The position numbers were made by a program, and so were the translations under genes. From the NCBI RefSeq assembly GCF_033239625.1, contig NZ_BTCK01000003.1, forward strand, positions 124,001 to 188,000: a stretch of DNA of 64,000 nt, given 5' to 3'. Shown piece after piece: positions 33,767 to 42,738 of this stretch (position 1 is the stretch's first letter; every line of letters starts with the position of its first letter). The notes under the pieces were generated by a model that saw only the letters and a program-made list of their open reading frames with translations, was not told the DNA's origin and ran no database searches. Origin of the DNA: Paenibacillus_T sp033239625 (GTDB lineage: Bacteria; Bacillota; Bacilli; Paenibacillales; Paenibacillaceae).

Positions 33767-34918
33767 GTGAAAAACAAGCTTGTACTCTTTGTCGTAATTG
33801 CACTCCTTATCGGACTTGTATCCGCATGCGGATCGGACAAGAAAGAAGAAAAGACGGATACCGCAGCGAACAGCACAACAACGACGACAACGGACAATTC
33901 GTCGACTGACACGAAAGCCTCAACGGATGCTAACGCGTCGACCGATACGGCTTCGACGACGGACGCTTCCAAACAAATCGGTGAACTGAAAGTGAGCTTC
34001 GTGCCTTCGAAAGACCCAAGCGAAATCATTACGGCGACGGATCCGCTTAAGGATCTTCTCAAAAACCAACTGGCAACGGAAGGTTACACGGTAGATAAAG
34101 TTACGATCGACGTCGGTACGACGTACGAGGCGGTAGGCGAAGCAATGACGTCCGGTTCGACGGATATCGGCTTTATTCCGGGCGGTACTTACGCGCTGTA
34201 CGGCGATGGCGCTGACGTTATTCTGACGGCTACGCGCGCAGGTCTGTCGAACGACTCGGACAATCCGAAGGATTGGAACGACAACAAGCCGACGAAGCCG
34301 ACGACGGATCAAGCAACGTACTATCGCGCTCTGTTCATCGCTGGCCCAACGGAGAAAGGCAAAGAGCTGGCTGCGAAAGTAAACGGCGGCGAGCAACTGA
34401 CGTGGGACGATCTGAACAGCGCGAACTGGATGGTCATGTCGACTTCTTCGTCGGCAGGCTACATCTATCCTACGCTGTGGCTGCAAGCCAACTTTAACAA
34501 AAGCATTACCGACCTCGCGCATGTCGTAACGTCGGATTCGTATGCAAGCTCCTTCGCCCGTCTGGCTGGTGGACAAGCTGACATCATCGTGTCGTACGCG
34601 GACGCTAGACGCGATTACGAGGACAAATGGACGACGGACCTCGGCCGCAAAGCATCGATCTGGGATGAGACGAACGTTATCGGCGTAACGCAAGGCATCT
34701 ACAACGATACGGTCAGCGTGAGCAAAGAAGAGAAAGATGCGAAGATGACGCCTGAATTCAAGACAGCGCTGCAAAACGCATTCATCGCCATCGCTGCAAC
34801 GGATGCAGGCAAGAACGTCATCAAGATCTACAGCCATGAAGGCTACAAAGCTGCTCAAGCGTCTGACTATGACAACGAAAGAAAAGCGCAAGACTTGATC
34901 AAGAGCTTGAAGAAGTAA
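33767..34918 (+). CDS. phnD: Phosphate/phosphite/phosphonate ABC transporter substrate-binding lipoprotein (PhnD-like)
   Basis: A 383-residue lipoprotein. Signal peptide MKNKLVLFVVIALLIGLVSAC with lipobox VSAC, a Thr/Asp/Ser-rich linker (about 22-60), and a type 2 periplasmic-binding fold with the PhnD-family segments FVPSKDPSEI, VGTTYEAVGEAMTSGSTDIGF and STSSSAGYIYPTLW (phosph(on)ate-binding loop). GTG at 33767 follows GGAGGG by nine bases. It is first in the operon, behind a Pho-box array, and separated from the ATPase by a hairpin. It delivers phosphite, phosphonate or a related ligand; which one is not determined by sequence. Confidence 0.9.
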   Translation: MKNKLVLFVVIALLIGLVSACGSDKKEEKTDTAANSTTTTTTDNSSTDTKASTDANASTDTASTTDASKQIGELKVSFVPSKDPSEIITATDPLKDLLKNQLATEGYTVDKVTIDVGTTYEAVGEAMTSGSTDIGFIPGGTYALYGDGADVILTATRAGLSNDSDNPKDWNDNKPTKPTTDQATYYRALFIAGPTEKGKELAAKVNGGEQLTWDDLNSANWMVMSTSSSAGYIYPTLWLQANFNKSITDLAHVVTSDSYASSFARLAGGQADIIVSYADARRDYEDKWTTDLGRKASIWDETNVIGVTQGIYNDTVSVSKEEKDAKMTPEFKTALQNAFIAIAATDAGKNVIKIYSHEGYKAAQASDYDNERKAQDLIKSLKK

Positions 34919-34976
34919 TCAACGCCGCCCCGCTTGAAGCCTCATTGTCAAATAAGCAATCCCCATATCGTTGAAG

Positions 34977-35014
34977 AAAGATGAGCGCATCAGCCCTGAT
35001 GTGCTCATCTTTTC
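34977..35014 (+). terminator. Intra-operon hairpin between substrate-binding protein and ATPase genes
   Basis: AAAGATGAGCGCATCAG and CTGATGTGCTCATCTTTT form a long stem (one G-U pair) with a tiny loop and a short T run. It lies 60 bases after phnD and 36 before phnC. It probably acts as a partial terminator that makes the binding protein more abundant than the membrane parts. Confidence 0.85.
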
Positions 35015-35049
35015 CTAGTTCAAGACTATAAGATCGGAGAATCGCCGCC

Positions 35050-35835
35050 ATGATAGCTTTTATTAACGTAAACAAAACATATGGAAACGGCACGACTGCG
35101 TTGAACAACATCAACGTGAGCATAGAGCAAGGCGAATTCGTTGCGGTAATCGGCCTGTCGGGTGCCGGCAAGTCGACGCTGATTCGGTGTATTAACCGGA
35201 TGCACGACATTACGAGCGGACAGCTGCTTGTGGATGGCGTCGACACAGCGAGGCTCAAGGGCAAGCAAATCCGGCGGTTCCGCCGGCGGATCGGCATGAT
35301 TTTTCAATCGTTCAATCTGGTTACTCGCGCGACCGTCATCAACAACGTGCTCGTATCTCTAGTGCCCGATCTGCCGCTGTGGCGGAGGGCGACAGGGATC
35401 TTCTCGCGCGATCAGAAGCTGAAAGCGCTCGAAGCGCTGGAGAAGGTCGGCATTCTGGACAAAGCGTTCATCCGCGTTGACCAGCTGTCGGGCGGCCAGC
35501 AGCAGCGGGTAGCGCTGGCGCGTACGCTAGCCCAAAGCCCGGACATCATTCTCGCCGACGAGCCGATCGCTTCGCTAGACCCCGTCACGGCGAAGCTCGT
35601 CATGGACGATTTTAAGCGGATCAACCAAGACATGAACATTTCCGTTATCATGAACATCCACCATGTGGAGATCGCGCTGGAATACGCCGATCGGATTATC
35701 GGCATCCGCCAGGGCGAGGTCGTCTTCGACGGGCGTGCCGCTGAAGTGACGAAGGATGTGCTGTCCTATATTTACGGCGGCAAAGTGGAAGAAGCAGCAG
35801 CCTCGGCCGAGGAGCGTGCGTTCCATGTACGATAA
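35050..35835 (+). CDS. phnC: Phosphonate ABC transporter ATP-binding protein (PhnC-like)
   Basis: A 261-residue ABC ATPase: Walker A GLSGAGKST, the Q-loop in IGMIFQSFNLVTRATVINNVL (PhnC-type), signature LSGGQQQRVALAR, Walker B IILADEP and the H-loop in NIHHVEIA. Sequence and operon place it as PhnC. GGAGAATCGCCGCC precedes the ATG. Its end overlaps the first permease gene by 11 bases, indicating translational coupling. The operon order D-C-E-E is that of a phosphonate or phosphite importer. Confidence 0.92.
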   Translation: MIAFINVNKTYGNGTTALNNINVSIEQGEFVAVIGLSGAGKSTLIRCINRMHDITSGQLLVDGVDTARLKGKQIRRFRRRIGMIFQSFNLVTRATVINNVLVSLVPDLPLWRRATGIFSRDQKLKALEALEKVGILDKAFIRVDQLSGGQQQRVALARTLAQSPDIILADEPIASLDPVTAKLVMDDFKRINQDMNISVIMNIHHVEIALEYADRIIGIRQGEVVFDGRAAEVTKDVLSYIYGGKVEEAAASAEERAFHVR

Positions 35836-36640
35836 AATTTTCCCGCCGAAGCAGATCGTGCTGCCAAGCGGTCAAGTCGTGTACCAGAAGCGGACGCGGC
35901 TGCCGCTTATTGCCGTTATCGTCATTGTAGCTGTCTATTATTCGGTCGAGCTCACCGACTTTAATCTGCACAAGCTCGTAACTCGGATCGGTGAATTTGG
36001 GGTCATCATTGATGCGATGATTCCGCCGGACTGGAACTCCTGGCACAAGCTGTCGGGAGCGCTGCTGGATACGCTGCAAATGTCGTTGTTCGGTTCTTTG
36101 CTCGGATCATTGCTCGCCGTACCTTTCGCTGTCGCGGCTTCCTCCAATATCGTCCGCAACCGAGTTGTCGCCCTTTTGTTCAAGACAACTCTCAGCCTGC
36201 TTCGAACGCTGCCGACGCTCGTCACGGCGCTCATTGCTACCTTTGTCTTCGGACTCGGGCCGATGGCAGGCGTAGTTGCTATCATGCTATTCACGATTTC
36301 CTATGTCGGCAAGCTGCTCTATGAACAGATTGAGAACGTCGATATGGGACCGCTCGAAGCGATGGAATCGCTTGGCATGACGCGTATCCAGGCGTTTCGC
36401 AATGCGGTCTTTCCGCAGGTACTGCCCGGTTATCTATCCACTTCGTTATTTTGCTTCGAGGGCAATGTCAGACACGCGGCCATTCTTGGTTATGTTGGCG
36501 CAGGCGGCATCGGCTTGCTCATCAAAGAGGATATCGGCTGGCGGGACTATTCGGGCGTGGGGATGATCATATTGGCGCTAGTCGTTACCGTCTATCTGAT
36601 CGAAACGGTAAGCGAACATTTTCGGAAGAAGTTAATTTAA
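35825..36640 (+). CDS. phnE: Phosphonate ABC transporter permease (PhnE-like), copy 1
   Basis: A 271-residue permease with about six membrane helices and the EAA-type loop MGPLEAMESLGMTRIQAFRNAVFPQVLPG, followed by the conserved VRHAAILGYVGAGGIGLLI. AGGAG lies ten bases before the ATG at 35825, inside the end of phnC. A second, related permease gene follows after a 200-base gap that holds a repeat element; the two probably form a heterodimeric channel. Confidence 0.92.
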   Translation: MYDKIFPPKQIVLPSGQVVYQKRTRLPLIAVIVIVAVYYSVELTDFNLHKLVTRIGEFGVIIDAMIPPDWNSWHKLSGALLDTLQMSLFGSLLGSLLAVPFAVAASSNIVRNRVVALLFKTTLSLLRTLPTLVTALIATFVFGLGPMAGVVAIMLFTISYVGKLLYEQIENVDMGPLEAMESLGMTRIQAFRNAVFPQVLPGYLSTSLFCFEGNVRHAAILGYVGAGGIGLLIKEDIGWRDYSGVGMIILALVVTVYLIETVSEHFRKKLI

Positions 36641-36646
36641 ATGCGT

Positions 36647-36813
36647 GTTCAAAAAGTACGGTTTTCAGCACCGAGAAGGTTGGATCAAGCGGGGAATGAG
36701 GATCGGAGCGTAGCGAAGTGCTACGTGAGAACCGGAAGTCACAGCTTCATCCAAGATTCGATGCCGATTACACTTCCTGTGATGCTTCGTGATCAAAAGT
36801 GGACTTTTTGAAC
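36647..36813. mobile_element. MITE-like palindromic repeat element
   Basis: A 167-base element bounded by inverted ends GTTCAAAAAGTAC and GTGGACTTTTTGAAC (11 exact terminal bases). It holds no frame of note, and contains an inner perfect hairpin (CGTAGC GAAGT GCTACG, 36709-36725). It sits between the two permease genes of one operon, so it must be transcribed and read through. No target-site duplication is obvious. Elements of this type are common in Paenibacillus genomes; the name is inferred. Confidence 0.6.
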
Positions 36814-36839
36814 GACCTCTTTAAGGAGAATCGATTGTT

Positions 36840-37649
36840 ATGATAACTACACTTGAGAGACAACTTCTGGCTTCGCCGCGCAGGACATGGTACAGACTGA
36901 TCATTACGCTCATTGCCATCGTTCTGATCGGCTGGTCGGTGGGCGCCATAAGCTTCAAAGACGTGAACCAGAGCGGTTTTCAAATCGCGCTTAATATATT
37001 AAAGGGAATCATTCATCCCGATCTTGACCTTCTGTTCAACGTATCTAAACAAGGCATCCTCTATTTGCTCGTTCAGACGGTTGCGATCGCTTTTCTCGGT
37101 ACAATCGTCGGCGGTATCCTCTCGGTTCCGCTCGCCTTCTTAGCCGCTTCCAATGTCGTACCGAAGCCAGTCGCTTGGCTGACAAGGCTGCTGCTGATCG
37201 TTATTCGAACGATACCGGAGCTGGTCTATGGGCTGATGCTCATCAAAGTGACCAGCCCGGGCCCGTTCGCAGGCGTGCTCACCATCGGCATTACGTCGAT
37301 TGGCATGCTGGCCAAGCTTTACGTGGACGCGATCGAAGAGTTGGACGTGAAGGTGCTCGAATCGATGACGTCCATCGGCTGTACGACGTTCGAGAAAATC
37401 CGCTACGGCATTATGCCGCAGCTGCTGTCGGTTTTCTTGTCCGTGACGATTTATAGGTTCGATATGAACATGCGCGATGCTTCCATACTCGGGCTTGTCG
37501 GCGCCGGCGGTATCGGCGCGCCGCTTATTTTCGCAATGAGCAGCTACAAATGGAGTCAAGCAGGATCGATTCTAATCGGCCTGGTCGTCCTTATTTTGCT
37601 GATCGAATTGGTATCCAATAAGATGCGCGCCAAATTGGTCAAAGGGTAG
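36840..37649 (+). CDS. phnE2: Phosphonate ABC transporter permease (PhnE-like), copy 2
   Basis: A 269-residue permease with about six membrane helices and the coupling loop VLESMTSIGCTTFEKIRYGIMPQLL, then MRDASILGLVGAGGIGAPLIF, matching the first permease and PhnE. AAGGAG lies 11 bases before the ATG at 36840. It ends the operon. The two permeases are clearly homologous but diverged, as expected for a PhnE1/PhnE2 pair. It is convergent with the metallophosphatase gene and only 18 bases separate their stops; no hairpin is evident between them. Confidence 0.92.
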   Translation: MITTLERQLLASPRRTWYRLIITLIAIVLIGWSVGAISFKDVNQSGFQIALNILKGIIHPDLDLLFNVSKQGILYLLVQTVAIAFLGTIVGGILSVPLAFLAASNVVPKPVAWLTRLLLIVIRTIPELVYGLMLIKVTSPGPFAGVLTIGITSIGMLAKLYVDAIEELDVKVLESMTSIGCTTFEKIRYGIMPQLLSVFLSVTIYRFDMNMRDASILGLVGAGGIGAPLIFAMSSYKWSQAGSILIGLVVLILLIELVSNKMRAKLVKG

Positions 37650-37667
37650 ACAGTACCGCCAAGTGGC

Positions 37668-39257
37668 TTAATAAACGATCCAGTTATGATTGCATTCGCT
37701 GCGGATCGTCCCACGTTCCATAATGTAATCGGCCAGAATTTCCGTCATATCTGTCGGGAACTCCCGCACGACCGGCCGTCCCTGAATCATATTGAAGTTG
37801 CCGCCGCCGCCCGCGCGGTAGCTGTTCATGGCAACCTCGAAGAATGCTTCCGGATCGATGGGCGCGTCGTTCCAGTGCAGCTTGACGACCCGCTGACCAA
37901 CAGGCTGCGATATATCGAGCGCGTAATCGATTCCTTCCCACATGTCATAGTCAAAATGGCGCGGTTTCGGCAGGAGGTAAGCGTCAGCTACTCTTATTTC
38001 GCCCGTACGCTCGTCTCGGTCGAAGTAGCTGGCGCTCTGCTCAAGCGCTTCCCGGATGTCACGGCCTGTTAGCCGAACTACCTTGAGCGTATTCGGGTAA
38101 ATGTAGTTCGCCGTCACGTCGCGCATCGTAATTTCCTTGCCGAAGCCTCTTGCTTCATCGGTAAAAATCGCAGCGCACGAGATTGCAGCTCCCGTTGTCT
38201 CCATCTGCACCCGGTTGACGAATTCGGTGAACGGATGGTCGGCTTGCCGCGCCGCGAACGGCTCGACAATCGCTAGGTCGCCATCGACGCTGCCGATCGG
38301 CTGGTCGAGCCACTGCTGCGTCTGCCGCTCGTGCTCGGCGAACCGTATAAGAAGCTGCTCGTCAGCCTGCTCTTCGGCATCCGCCGTAAGGAGCAGGCTG
38401 GCTTTTTTCTCGCGCAGCGACCAAGAGCCGTCCGCCGTCCGCTCGAATGTCAGCTGGACCTTGGCGATTGCTTGTCCGGCGAAGCCCGGCTGCGCGATGG
38501 CAACGCCATTGATTTCACCGGCAAGCAGGCGATGTTGATGCCCGGTGAACAGGACGTCCATGCCGCCGATTCGCAAACACATCTCGCAGCCTTGATTCTC
38601 GCCCGTAAGCGGCTCGGTCGGCTCTCCGGTAGCAGGATCGCGCTCGAAACCGCCGTGATAGCAGACAACAAGCGCATCGGGACGTTCATTCTCACGAATA
38701 TGTCGGGCCCAGCGTGCTGCGGATGAAAGCGCGTCCTCGAAGGCGAGGCCGCGAATATGGTCCGGAGCTTCCCAATTCGGAATATAGTGCGTCGTTAAGC
38801 CGAGCACGGCAATGCGGATGCCTGCAGGCAAGGTGAAGACCCGATAAGGCTGACCGAATGCAGGTTGTCCGTCTCTTTCATTGACGACATTGGCGGACAG
38901 CCACGGACAAGCAGATTGTCGGACGGTCTGATTCAGCAGATCAAGTCCATAGTTAAACTCATGATTGCCGATCACGGCGGCATCGTAACGCAGCGCATTC
39001 AGCGCCTCGGCGGCGGGGTGGATGCCGCCTGCGCCATATTTGGCATAGCGGTACATGAACGGCGTCCCTTGCAGCAGATCCCCGTTGTCGATGAGCAGCA
39101 GCGACGGATCGATGCTCCGCTCCTTGCGGATGATGGCGGACAGCTTGGCAAGCCCGATCGGCTTGTCGTAGGTATCCCGGTAATCGGTCGGATAAATATG
39201 ACCGTGCAGATCAGACGTTTCCAATAACGTAACGATGGCCGTTTGCGGCGTAGGCAT
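37668..39257 (-). CDS. 5'-nucleotidase/2',3'-cyclic phosphodiesterase family metallophosphatase
   Basis: A 529-residue protein with an N-terminal calcineurin-like metallophosphatase domain (metal motifs TSDLHGH, IDNGDLLQG, IGNHEFNYG, CYHGGFERD and FTGHQHR) and a C-terminal 5'-nucleotidase domain (AMNSYRAGGGGNFNMIQG carries the substrate-binding region). No signal peptide or anchor is seen, so it is probably cytoplasmic, unlike YfkN or CpdB. The ATG at 39257 follows AGGAG by ten bases. Two Pho-like hexamers lie upstream. It converges on the phosphonate operon and would release phosphate from nucleotides under the same starvation signal. Confidence 0.88.
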   Translation of the reverse strand: MPTPQTAIVTLLETSDLHGHIYPTDYRDTYDKPIGLAKLSAIIRKERSIDPSLLLIDNGDLLQGTPFMYRYAKYGAGGIHPAAEALNALRYDAAVIGNHEFNYGLDLLNQTVRQSACPWLSANVVNERDGQPAFGQPYRVFTLPAGIRIAVLGLTTHYIPNWEAPDHIRGLAFEDALSSAARWARHIRENERPDALVVCYHGGFERDPATGEPTEPLTGENQGCEMCLRIGGMDVLFTGHQHRLLAGEINGVAIAQPGFAGQAIAKVQLTFERTADGSWSLREKKASLLLTADAEEQADEQLLIRFAEHERQTQQWLDQPIGSVDGDLAIVEPFAARQADHPFTEFVNRVQMETTGAAISCAAIFTDEARGFGKEITMRDVTANYIYPNTLKVVRLTGRDIREALEQSASYFDRDERTGEIRVADAYLLPKPRHFDYDMWEGIDYALDISQPVGQRVVKLHWNDAPIDPEAFFEVAMNSYRAGGGGNFNMIQGRPVVREFPTDMTEILADYIMERGTIRSECNHNWIVY

Positions 39258-39331
39258 AGGAATGCTGCTCCTCTCCGTCAATCAATAGAATGATGGCTCC
39301 CTTCATTGAACCATATTTATGCGGAGAGTTA

Positions 39332-39348
39332 TGTTAAGCTTTTGCTAA
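39332..39348 (-). promoter_or_regulatory. Possible two-unit Pho box upstream of the metallophosphatase gene
   Basis: On the minus strand TTAGCA, five bases, TTAACA, with the same 11-base period as the array at 33647. It lies 75 bases before the start. Only two units are clear, so this is tentative. Confidence 0.4.
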
Positions 39349-39471
39349 CGGGCAATGGACGTGATAGTGACGCTGATTGACACAATATCTGGTTTTTTGA
39401 GGAAACGGATGGTTTAATCGACAGCATTAGCGGTTAATATAAGGTGACTCATGATTTCGAAGCCTATGTAG

Positions 39472-40443
39472 GTGGTGAGGGTAATCGTATATTTAGCCGC
39501 TTTTGTGCTTTCATTTTTGATTGTTATCGCGCTTATACCGCCGTTCGGGAAGCTCGCGTTCCGACTTGATTTTGTGGACAAGCCCCGAGCCGGGGTGGAG
39601 CGTAAACTGCATCGCAAGCCGATCCCGCTTACGGCGAGTTATGCGATATTTATTGGTTTCTTCGTCTCGTATCTGCTCATTACGAGGGATTTCTCCTGGG
39701 AAACCGGGGCGCTGGTGGCAGGCGGTATTCTGCTGCTTGTAATCGGCACGATTGACGATTGGTACAAGACGAAGGGCAAAGACTTCCCGGCGCTGCCGAA
39801 GCTGATCGTGCAAGTGTCGGCGGCGGTGCTCGTCTATATGGCAGGCGTTCAGTTCTCCGGCTTCTACAATCCGTTGTCGGGCGAATACGTCGTGCTGCCG
39901 GTTATTCTGCAATTCGTGCTGACCATTCTGTGGATCTTCGGCGTAACGACGGTCATCAACTTCACGGACGGGCTGGATGGCTTGGCAGGCGGGTTGTCTG
40001 CGATCTCGGGACTGACGCTGTTCGTTGTGGCGCTCGTGATGGGACAATCGAACTCGGCGCTGCTGGCGATCGTTCTAGTAGGTGTAACGGCAGCTTATCT
40101 GCTGTTCAACCGGCCGCCGGCACGTATCTTCATGGGCGATGCGGGGGCGACATTCATCGGCTTCATGCTGGCGGTTATTGCGCTGGACGGCGCGTTCAAG
40201 CAGGCGACGGTGTTGTCGATCTTCATTCCGATTCTGGCGCTTGGCGTACCGATCTTCGACAATCTGTTTGTCGTCGGGCGGCGGTTCATCCAGGGCAAGT
40301 CGATCTATCAAGCCGATGCAAGCCAAGCTCATTATCGGCTGCTGCGCGCGGGGCTTAACACCAAGCAGGTGCTTATGTTCCTATGCTTGATCAGCATGTG
40401 CTTCAGCTTGACGTCGATTATTTTGCTGCTGGTGCAGATTTAA
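39472..40443 (+). CDS. MraY/WecA/TagO family undecaprenyl-phosphate sugar-1-phosphate transferase
   Basis: A 323-residue membrane transferase with about ten or eleven helices. Hallmarks of the family: the N-terminal DKPRAGVERKLHRKPIPLT, the acidic IDDWYKTKG loop, NFTDGLDGLAGGLSAISG, and PARIFMGDAGATFIGF, with a C-terminal ADASQAHYRLL His motif. WecA/TagO-type members start teichoic acid or polysaccharide synthesis with GlcNAc-1-P on undecaprenyl phosphate, whereas MraY acts in peptidoglycan; the Arg/His-rich loop favours the TagO/WecA side. The start is uncertain: GTG at 39472 sits within a GGTGGTGAGG that may be the ribosome site. It has a terminator downstream and no wall-gene neighbours. 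Confidence 0.85.
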   Translation: MVRVIVYLAAFVLSFLIVIALIPPFGKLAFRLDFVDKPRAGVERKLHRKPIPLTASYAIFIGFFVSYLLITRDFSWETGALVAGGILLLVIGTIDDWYKTKGKDFPALPKLIVQVSAAVLVYMAGVQFSGFYNPLSGEYVVLPVILQFVLTILWIFGVTTVINFTDGLDGLAGGLSAISGLTLFVVALVMGQSNSALLAIVLVGVTAAYLLFNRPPARIFMGDAGATFIGFMLAVIALDGAFKQATVLSIFIPILALGVPIFDNLFVVGRRFIQGKSIYQADASQAHYRLLRAGLNTKQVLMFLCLISMCFSLTSIILLLVQI

Positions 40444-40469
40444 CTTGATATGTTGCGGTCGCGGTACAG

Positions 40470-40509
40470 CCGCAGTGGATGCCTCCGGGCAGTCTGCTGC
40501 GGTTTTTTT
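40470..40509 (+). terminator. Rho-independent terminator of the MraY-like gene
   Basis: CCGCAG and CTGCGG pair over an 18-base loop with further internal pairing, followed by seven T residues, 27 bases after the stop. Confidence 0.75.
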
Positions 40510-40774
40510 GTATTCCGGCACCTAGTCATCCTCTAGTATAGTTCTAACGGTTGCCATAGCGGCTAACCCCGTTAAATCACGTCATTTGGGCGTGCAACGG
40601 TTGTAGGAAAAGCTATTGTGGGGCAATTGGACTATGGTCACGTCCGACAGACTCAATGTGGGAGCGGCATTAGAAAATCCAGAGAAGCTGCTGCAACAAT
40701 AGTTGGTTTCAAATCTACTATTTTATGGTAGAAATAGAGTAGGGATTGGAAATCAATAGAGAAGAGGTTGATTG

Positions 40775-41758
40775 ATGAGGGTAAACGTCTGGATGCGAAG
40801 AATGGTTGTCTGCGGTGCTTTGTTTGCTTTATTGACGAGCGCAGCGGGAACAGGAGCGAGCGCGGAGCCGACAGCTGCGGCAGTTGAAACGACGACAGCG
40901 GCAAGCGATGCTGCCACTTCACTAGAGGTTGCGTTGGAGGCGCTCCCGCTGAAGGAACTGCCGAAGCCGCCTTTTCAGTACTATGTAAGTGCAGTGGTGA
41001 AGAAGCCAGCTGCTGGAACGGCTGCGACGAAGAAGCTGGCGCTCACCCAGAAGTCGGTGAAGGATCTATCGGTTTCGTTCGATCTGACAACGTTGCCGGA
41101 GTATACGGCTGGGCAGTATACAGTGCCGATTCCGGTGCGCAATATCAAAGGCAATCTGCCGAAAGATGTTCCGACAAGCTATAAAGGACAGATGATCGTA
41201 CAAGCGATCAAGAGCGGCAATTATGCGATATTGATTTATGGCGAGAACTTTGGCGAGAACCGGTACTTGGTCATTATGGATACGGTGAAAGGCAAATTCG
41301 TCAAAGCGTATGATTTCATCAACTATGCGATTGCGCCCAAATATGTGAAGGCTGACTATGAATTCATTTATGAACGGGTACGTTGGGCAGTGATCGAGAA
41401 CGGCATTCTGTATGTGGCGCACAGCCATCTCACGTATGCGAAGAGCTCGAACAACATGAACGGCTACATAACCGCGATTCGGCTGTCGGATAATAAGATG
41501 CTGTGGCGTTCCGCATCGCTAGTGAGCAACGCGGGCAATTTCGTGATCGCAGGCGATGTCATTCTATCCGGATATGGCTTCACCGCGGAGAAGGACTACT
41601 TGTATCAACTCGATAAGCGCACGGGCAAGACGCTCGACAAAGCGCTGTTGAAGGACGGTCCGAATTTCATTGCAAAACGGAACAACGATATCTTCGTGTA
41701 CAGCTATTCGCATTTGACGCAATTCACAATCGCTAAGTCGTCGACAACAGCCCCATAA
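40775..41758 (+). CDS. Secreted beta-propeller-like hypothetical protein
   Basis: A 327-residue exported protein. Signal peptide with hydrophobic core MVVCGALFALLTSAAGTG, then an Ala/Thr-rich low-complexity stretch (about 30-60). The middle and C-terminus contain PQQ/WD-like beta strands (IVQAIKSGNYAILIYG, GYITAIRLSDNKMLWRS, DYLYQLDKRTGKTLDKALL), suggesting a propeller; I cannot name the family. AAGAGG precedes the ATG at 40775. Its end overlaps the convergent LysR gene by 26 bases. Confidence 0.7.
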   Translation: MRVNVWMRRMVVCGALFALLTSAAGTGASAEPTAAAVETTTAASDAATSLEVALEALPLKELPKPPFQYYVSAVVKKPAAGTAATKKLALTQKSVKDLSVSFDLTTLPEYTAGQYTVPIPVRNIKGNLPKDVPTSYKGQMIVQAIKSGNYAILIYGENFGENRYLVIMDTVKGKFVKAYDFINYAIAPKYVKADYEFIYERVRWAVIENGILYVAHSHLTYAKSSNNMNGYITAIRLSDNKMLWRSASLVSNAGNFVIAGDVILSGYGFTAEKDYLYQLDKRTGKTLDKALLKDGPNFIAKRNNDIFVYSYSHLTQFTIAKSSTTAP

Positions 41759-42620
41759 AATGTTCCGCAATAAGCGACAGCGAAGCGCTGCTTCGGGTTG
41801 CGACGCCAATGTAGCGCTCAGGAATCGGCGCGGTCGTCGTCAGCTCGAACAGCGCTTCTTCGCGCAGCTCCTGCTGGACGAAGGAATGAGTGACGTAGGC
41901 GGCACCATAGCCGTGGCGAGCAAGCTCGACGAGCATCTCGGAGCTGTTGAGCTCCATGTCGACCTCCGCCGCTATGCCATGCTCGGCGAACCAGCGCTCG
42001 ATGAACAGCCGCGTATGGCTTCCTCTCGATAGCAGCAGCAGCGGCAGCTTGTTCAGCTCCTCCGGCGTAATCGGCTGGCGGGCCAGCTCCTTGTAGGCGG
42101 AACCAACAACGAAGCAGCCCTGGATCGCCGTCAGCGGCTTAATCTGCAGCTCAGGGTCGACGTAGGGAAGATGCACGAAGCCAAGATCGATCTGACCTTC
42201 GATCAGCCGTGTGCGAATGTCGGCGGTGTTGCCTTGAAACAGCCGAATGCGGACGTTCGGATGCTGCGCCCGAAGCTCGTCCAGCGGCGAGAGCAGCAAA
42301 TGTTTAATAATCGGGCCGCTTGCCCCGATGCGCAGCTCGCCAGATGTGTAGTTGCGCAGCGAAGCGATCTGCCGCTCGCCGTTATCGAGCAGGGTGAACG
42401 ACTTCTCGACATAGTCGAGCAGCGTGCGGCCTTCGGAGGTGAGCGCAACCCCTTTAGACTGGCGGTCAAACAGCTTCACGCCCAGCGCGTCTTCCAATTG
42501 CTTGATCGCGTAGCTGACCGAAGGCTGCGTAATATGGAGCTCTTGTGCTGCGCGCGTCAGGTTGCCGGTTCGGGCGGTGTGCAGAAAGATGCGATACCAT
42601 TCCATATTCATCATCGACAT
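41733..42620 (-). CDS. LysR family transcriptional regulator
   Basis: A 295-residue LysR regulator: winged helix-turn-helix (RTGNLTRAAQELHITQPSVSYAIKQLEDALG) and an effector domain of type 2 periplasmic fold. The ATG at 42620 (start MSMMNMEWY) follows AGAGGTGAT on the minus strand; longer frames are shadows of the intergenic region. It is divergent from aroC, with about 118 bases between, which fits a LysR regulator of aroC or of itself. The arrangement is unusual because chorismate synthase is normally part of aromatic operons under attenuation or TRAP control. Confidence 0.88.
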   Translation of the reverse strand: MSMMNMEWYRIFLHTARTGNLTRAAQELHITQPSVSYAIKQLEDALGVKLFDRQSKGVALTSEGRTLLDYVEKSFTLLDNGERQIASLRNYTSGELRIGASGPIIKHLLLSPLDELRAQHPNVRIRLFQGNTADIRTRLIEGQIDLGFVHLPYVDPELQIKPLTAIQGCFVVGSAYKELARQPITPEELNKLPLLLLSRGSHTRLFIERWFAEHGIAAEVDMELNSSEMLVELARHGYGAAYVTHSFVQQELREEALFELTTTAPIPERYIGVATRSSASLSLIAEHFMGLLSTT

Positions 42621-42660
42621 GATATAGATCACCTCTATGGCAGACGTTTGAAATGACGAT

Positions 42661-42689
42661 TTCATTAATTTCACTAAATTGATTATACT
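42661..42689 (+). promoter_or_regulatory. Probable aroC promoter
   Basis: TTCATT, 17 bases, TATACT at 42684-42689, 50 bases before the chorismate synthase start. The region is shared with the divergent LysR gene and likely holds its binding site, but no clear T-N11-A palindrome is singled out. Confidence 0.45.
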
Positions 42690-42738
42690 GAACATAGAGG
42701 AAATAATACAACGAACAGCAAGATGGAGGGTATTGCAT

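Noticed and set aside
36647..36813. A full insertion sequence
   Set aside because: No transposase frame and far too short; it can only be a MITE-like or REP-like element.
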